Source: Gluconobacter kondonii | GTDB lineage: Bacteria > Pseudomonadota > Alphaproteobacteria > Acetobacterales > Acetobacteraceae | Length of the DNA: 64,000 nt | Direction: 5' to 3' | Assembly: GCF_002723995.1 (NCBI RefSeq) | Contig: NZ_BEWP01000005.1 | Location: forward strand, 62,001-126,000 | Shown here: in pieces, positions 61,174 through 64,000 of the stretch | Layout of the letters: every line of letters begins with the position of its first letter | Numbering within the stretch: position 1 is the first letter of the stretch | The notes under the pieces: generated by a model | The model's input: only the letters and a program-made list of their open reading frames with translations | What the model was told of the DNA's origin: nothing | Databases searched by the model: none | Position numbers and translations under genes: made by a program

Positions 61174-63726
61174 TTAGTGGGGAAGTGCCTGCGGAGCCGC
61201 TTTATCCACCGTTATTTCACTGATGGGATCAACATTTTCATCCCATTCAATGGCTTCCGGCATACGAGTCAGCGCAATCTTGAGCACTTCATCTACATGG
61301 CTCACGGGAATGATTTTGAGTGCGTGACGGACATTGTCCGGCACCTCCGCCAGATCTTTCTCGTTATCCTTGGGGATCAGAACCGTCTTGATCCCCGCCC
61401 GCAGAGCAGCCAGCAGCTTCTCCTTGAGCCCCCCGATCTCCAGAACCCGGCCACGCAGCGTGATCTCACCCGTCATGGCCACGTCCCTGCGAATGGGGAT
61501 CTGCGTCATGATGCTCACCAGAGACGTCGCAAGCGCAATACCGGCGGACGGACCGTCCTTGGGCGTTGCCCCTTCGGGAAGATGGATATGGATATCCCTC
61601 TTCTCGAACAGGGGCGGCCGAATCCCGAACTCCTGAGCCCGCGAACGGACATAGGAGAGTGCTGCAGAAATGCTTTCCTGCATGACTTCGCCGAGCTTGC
61701 CGGTCTGCTTGACGGTCCCCTTGCCCGGAACCATCACGCTTTCGATCGTCAGGATCTCGCCGCCAACCTGCGTCCAGGCCAGTCCCGTCACGACGCCAAC
61801 CATATCCTCCGTTTCGGTCTCACCGTGACGGAAACGACGAACGCCAGCATATTTCTCAAGGTTTTCCGGCGTAATCTCGACATGTTTGACGCCGGTCGTG
61901 ATGATTTCCTTGACCGTCTTCCGTGCCAGTTTAGCAAGTTCGCGCTCAAGGTTTCGCACACCTGCTTCTCTGGTATAGGCCCGGATCAGTTCGCGGATCG
62001 TATCATCTGTGACTGTCCACTCATCCGGCTTGAGATTATGTGCCTCAGCCTGCTTACCCAGAAGATGACGGCGCGCAATCTGCACTTTCTCATCTTCTGT
62101 ATAGCCAGAGAGGTTAATGATCTCCATGCGATCCAGAAGCGGCTGGGGCATGTTCAGACTGTTGGCCGTCGTGACAAACATCACATCCGACAGATCATAA
62201 TCCACTTCAAGATAATGATCGGCGAACGTAGCATTCTGTTCCGGATCCAGTACCTCAAGCAGCGCCGAGGACGGATCACCACGCCAGTCGGCACCCAGCT
62301 TGTCGATCTCGTCGAGCAGGAACAGCGGATTGGACGTCCGCGCCTTCTTCATGCCCTGAATGATCTTGCCCGGCATGGAGCCGATATAGGTCCGCCGGTG
62401 GCCACGGATTTCGGACTCATCACGAACGCCACCCAGTGACATACGGATGTAGTTGCGACCGGTCGCCTTGGCGATGGAGCGTGCCAGAGAGGTCTTGCCC
62501 ACACCCGGAGGTCCGACAAGGCATAGGATCGGCCCTTTGAGCTTCTGCGAACGCGTCTGCACAGCCAAGTATTCGAGAATACGTTCCTTGACCTTTTCCA
62601 GACCATAATGCTCGGCTTCGAGCACATCCTCGGCATGCTGGAACTCGCGCGTGATCTTCGAGCGCTTCTTCCAGGGAATGCCCAGCAGCCAGTCCAGATA
62701 GTTGCGGACCACCGTGCTCTCGGCCGACATCGGGCTCATGCCACGCAGCTTCTTCAGCTCGGCATGCGCCTTTTCCTTGGCTTCACGGCTCAGGCGGGTC
62801 TTGTTGATCTTCTCTTCAAGCTCGGAATTTTCGTCCTTGCCGTCCTCGCCCTCGCCGAGTTCCTTCTGGATCGCCTTAAGCTGCTCATTTAGATAATATT
62901 CGCGCTGGGTCTTTTCCATCTGCCGCTTCACGCGGTTCCGGATGCGCTTCTCGACCTGAAGAACGCCAATTTCCGTTTCGATATGCGCGAACACCTGCTC
63001 CAGACGGCGTGCGGGAGACGCCGTTTCCAGAATGTCCTGTTTCTCGGAAATCTTGAGATTCAGGTGGCTCGCAATCGTATCGGCCAGCTTCGAAATACCC
63101 TCGATCTGGTTGATCGAGACCATGACCTCAGGCGGAATTTTCTTGTTGAGCTTGATATACTGCTCGAACTGCGAAACCGTTGAGCGGCTCAGCGCCTCGA
63201 TTTCGCTTCCCGGAGCCGCATCCACGGCTTCCTCCGGAATTTCTTCGATTTCAGCTTCGAAATGTCCGTCCACATCGAACAGACGTGTGATATGCACACG
63301 GCGCGTCCCCTCGACCAGAACCTTGACGGTCCCATCCGGCAGCTTCAGCAGCTGCAGAATGGTCGAGACCGTACCATAACGGTAGATATCATCCACCGAC
63401 GGATCGTCCAGAGAGACATCCTTTTGCGCTACAAGCAGGATCTGCTTGCTCTCACGCGTCACGGTCTCCAGCGCCTTCACCGACTTTTCACGCCCGACAA
63501 ACAGCGGCACGATCATGTGGGGGAAGACCACGATATTGCGCAATGGCAGAACGGCCATCACATCGTGACGCACAGGCTCCTCAACGGCTTCCACAACAGC
63601 AGGCGCCGCAGCCTTACGAGGCTTACGAACGACCTTCTTGGGCGCCGTTACGGGTGTTTCGGCAACAACCACGTCATCCGTCTTTTTTGTCCGGCGACGG
63701 GCTTTCGGCTTGGTATCGTCAGTCAT
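61174..63726 (-). CDS. lon: ATP-dependent protease Lon
   Basis: Cytoplasmic AAA+ protease that removes misfolded and regulatory proteins. The 850-residue protein has the N-terminal LON domain ([21 protein letters not shown]), Walker [12 protein letters not shown], Walker [11 protein letters not shown] and the Ser-Lys catalytic dyad S727 (DGPSAGIAL) and K770 (GGLKEK). A 50-residue N-terminal extension rich in Lys, Arg, Ala and Val precedes the LON domain, longer than in E. coli Lon. The clpX-lon-hup order is typical. Confidence 0.98.
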   Translation of the reverse strand: MTDDTKPKARRRTKKTDDVVVAETPVTAPKKVVRKPRKAAAPAVVEAVEEPVRHDVMAVLPLRNIVVFPHMIVPLFVGREKSVKALETVTRESKQILLVAQKDVSLDDPSVDDIYRYGTVSTILQLLKLPDGTVKVLVEGTRRVHITRLFDVDGHFEAEIEEIPEEAVDAAPGSEIEALSRSTVSQFEQYIKLNKKIPPEVMVSINQIEGISKLADTIASHLNLKISEKQDILETASPARRLEQVFAHIETEIGVLQVEKRIRNRVKRQMEKTQREYYLNEQLKAIQKELGEGEDGKDENSELEEKINKTRLSREAKEKAHAELKKLRGMSPMSAESTVVRNYLDWLLGIPWKKRSKITREFQHAEDVLEAEHYGLEKVKERILEYLAVQTRSQKLKGPILCLVGPPGVGKTSLARSIAKATGRNYIRMSLGGVRDESEIRGHRRTYIGSMPGKIIQGMKKARTSNPLFLLDEIDKLGADWRGDPSSALLEVLDPEQNATFADHYLEVDYDLSDVMFVTTANSLNMPQPLLDRMEIINLSGYTEDEKVQIARRHLLGKQAEAHNLKPDEWTVTDDTIRELIRAYTREAGVRNLERELAKLARKTVKEIITTGVKHVEITPENLEKYAGVRRFRHGETETEDMVGVVTGLAWTQVGGEILTIESVMVPGKGTVKQTGKLGEVMQESISAALSYVRSRAQEFGIRPPLFEKRDIHIHLPEGATPKDGPSAGIALATSLVSIMTQIPIRRDVAMTGEITLRGRVLEIGGLKEKLLAALRAGIKTVLIPKDNEKDLAEVPDNVRHALKIIPVSHVDEVLKIALTRMPEAIEWDENVDPISEITVDKAAPQALPH

Positions 63727-63753
63727 TCACTTGATCTCCAGAGGGACGATCTT

Positions 63754-63787
63754 GCGATACCAACCTGCCTTGCAGCGTCGGTATCGC
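63754..63787 (-). promoter_or_regulatory. Hairpin in the lon 5' leader
   Basis: Eight-base stem GCGATACC / GGTATCGC with an inner CTGC / GCAG stem, ending about 28 bases before the lon ATG and just upstream of the GGAGA ribosome site. A second repeat CATGCC / GGCATG lies upstream (about 63795-63815). Confidence 0.45.
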
Positions 63788-63853
63788 ATCTCTTTCATGC
63801 CCATGAGGCATGAATTGGGACAACCTCAGTCAGTTATGTCGAAACCCGAAGGC

Positions 63854-63871
63854 TTCGGCACAAGAGCCGAA
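63854..63871 (-). terminator. Possible clpX terminator
   Basis: TTCGGC / GCCGAA stem just after the clpX stop; followed by only three T on the minus strand, so weak. Confidence 0.4.
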
Positions 63872-63879
63872 ACCATTAT

Positions 63880-64000
63880 TTACGCAGACTGTTCGGCAGG
63901 CTCGGACTTGCCTTTCCCATAAACATACACGGGCTGAGCCTTGCTTTCAGCCACTTCGCGATTGATGACGACTTCTTCGACCCCTTCAAGGCCAGGAAGA
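63880..64000 (-). CDS. clpX: ClpX, C-terminal end (cut by window)
   Basis: The last 39 residues and stop codon of ClpX, the AAA+ unfoldase of Clp[22 protein letters not shown] followed by PVYVYGKG and a short acidic tail. The VVINxEV...P-YGK pattern is the family C-terminus. It precedes lon on the same strand with about 150 bases between. Confidence 0.9.
   Translation of the reverse strand, partial: LPGLEGVEEVVINREVAESKAQPVYVYGKGKSEPAEQSA

Noticed and set aside
61099-62439. 446-codon plus-strand frame opposite lon
   Set aside because: Antisense shadow of lon.
1-64000. Search for phage, insertion sequences, CRISPR arrays, toxin-antitoxin or restriction genes
   Set aside because: None seen; gene content is core metabolism and information processing throughout, with no obvious break in codon use.

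Overview
This window looks like ordinary chromosome from an alphaproteobacterium of the acetic acid bacterium group (Acetobacteraceae), most likely Gluconobacter or a close relative. The genus is inferred from high-GC codon use, the alphaproteobacterial neighbourhood bolA / dnaJ-like / cobS-cobT, the short ProS, CoaX in place of CoaA, RNase J, and a Tat-exported lactonase; no sequence search was possible. About 50 protein genes and two tRNAs are packed tightly, often with 1-8 base overlaps. I see no phage, insertion sequence, CRISPR array or resistance island.

Layout. 1-8494: a minus-strand run lysC > nitronate monooxygenase > rodZ-like > ispG > hisS > prfA > prmC, with one foreign-looking plus-strand exported protein lodged between prfA and prmC. 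8659-16159: ubiG, an exported lactonase with its terminator, a DUF3553-comF-grxC-DUF2147 run, galU, tRNA-Leu(GAG), lipB, a LolA-like lipoprotein, bolA and a J-domain protein. 16246-22382: cobS-cobT, a PLP decarboxylase, an orphan DUF1217 (flagellum-associated family) protein and an unknown exported protein. 22371-31903: divergent mfd and recG, a GGDEF-EAL protein with both domains degenerate, an LpxR-type lipid A deacylase and a double cold-shock-domain protein. 32038-44998: kdsB-pheA-dapA-smpB, a HisN-type phosphatase, serA with a structured leader, comM/yifB, a cystathionine beta-lyase with a sulfurtransferase, an AI-2E-type permease, an EEP phosphatase, cardiolipin synthase and the N-degron transferase bpt. 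45005-64000: parC, a lipoprotein, recO, rpsB-tsf, dnaE, lolC/E-lolD, proS, birA-coaX-rnj, tRNA-Val(TAC), hup, lon and the 3' end of clpX.

Functional themes: translation (prfA/prmC, hisS, proS, smpB, rpsB, tsf, two tRNAs), DNA repair and replication (mfd, recG, recO, dnaE, parC), the lipoprotein and outer-membrane route (lolC/E-D, a LolA-like lipoprotein, LpxR, kdsB), and proteolysis (bpt, lon, clpX).

No wholly new multi-gene system stands out. The best leads are the doubly degenerate GGDEF-EAL protein beside a predicted lipid A deacylase, the membrane-anchored LolA paralogue, the Tat-exported lactonase, several structured 5' leaders (serA, rpsB, lon, hup), a terminator-like hairpin between rpsB and tsf, and a few unknown exported proteins squeezed between core genes.
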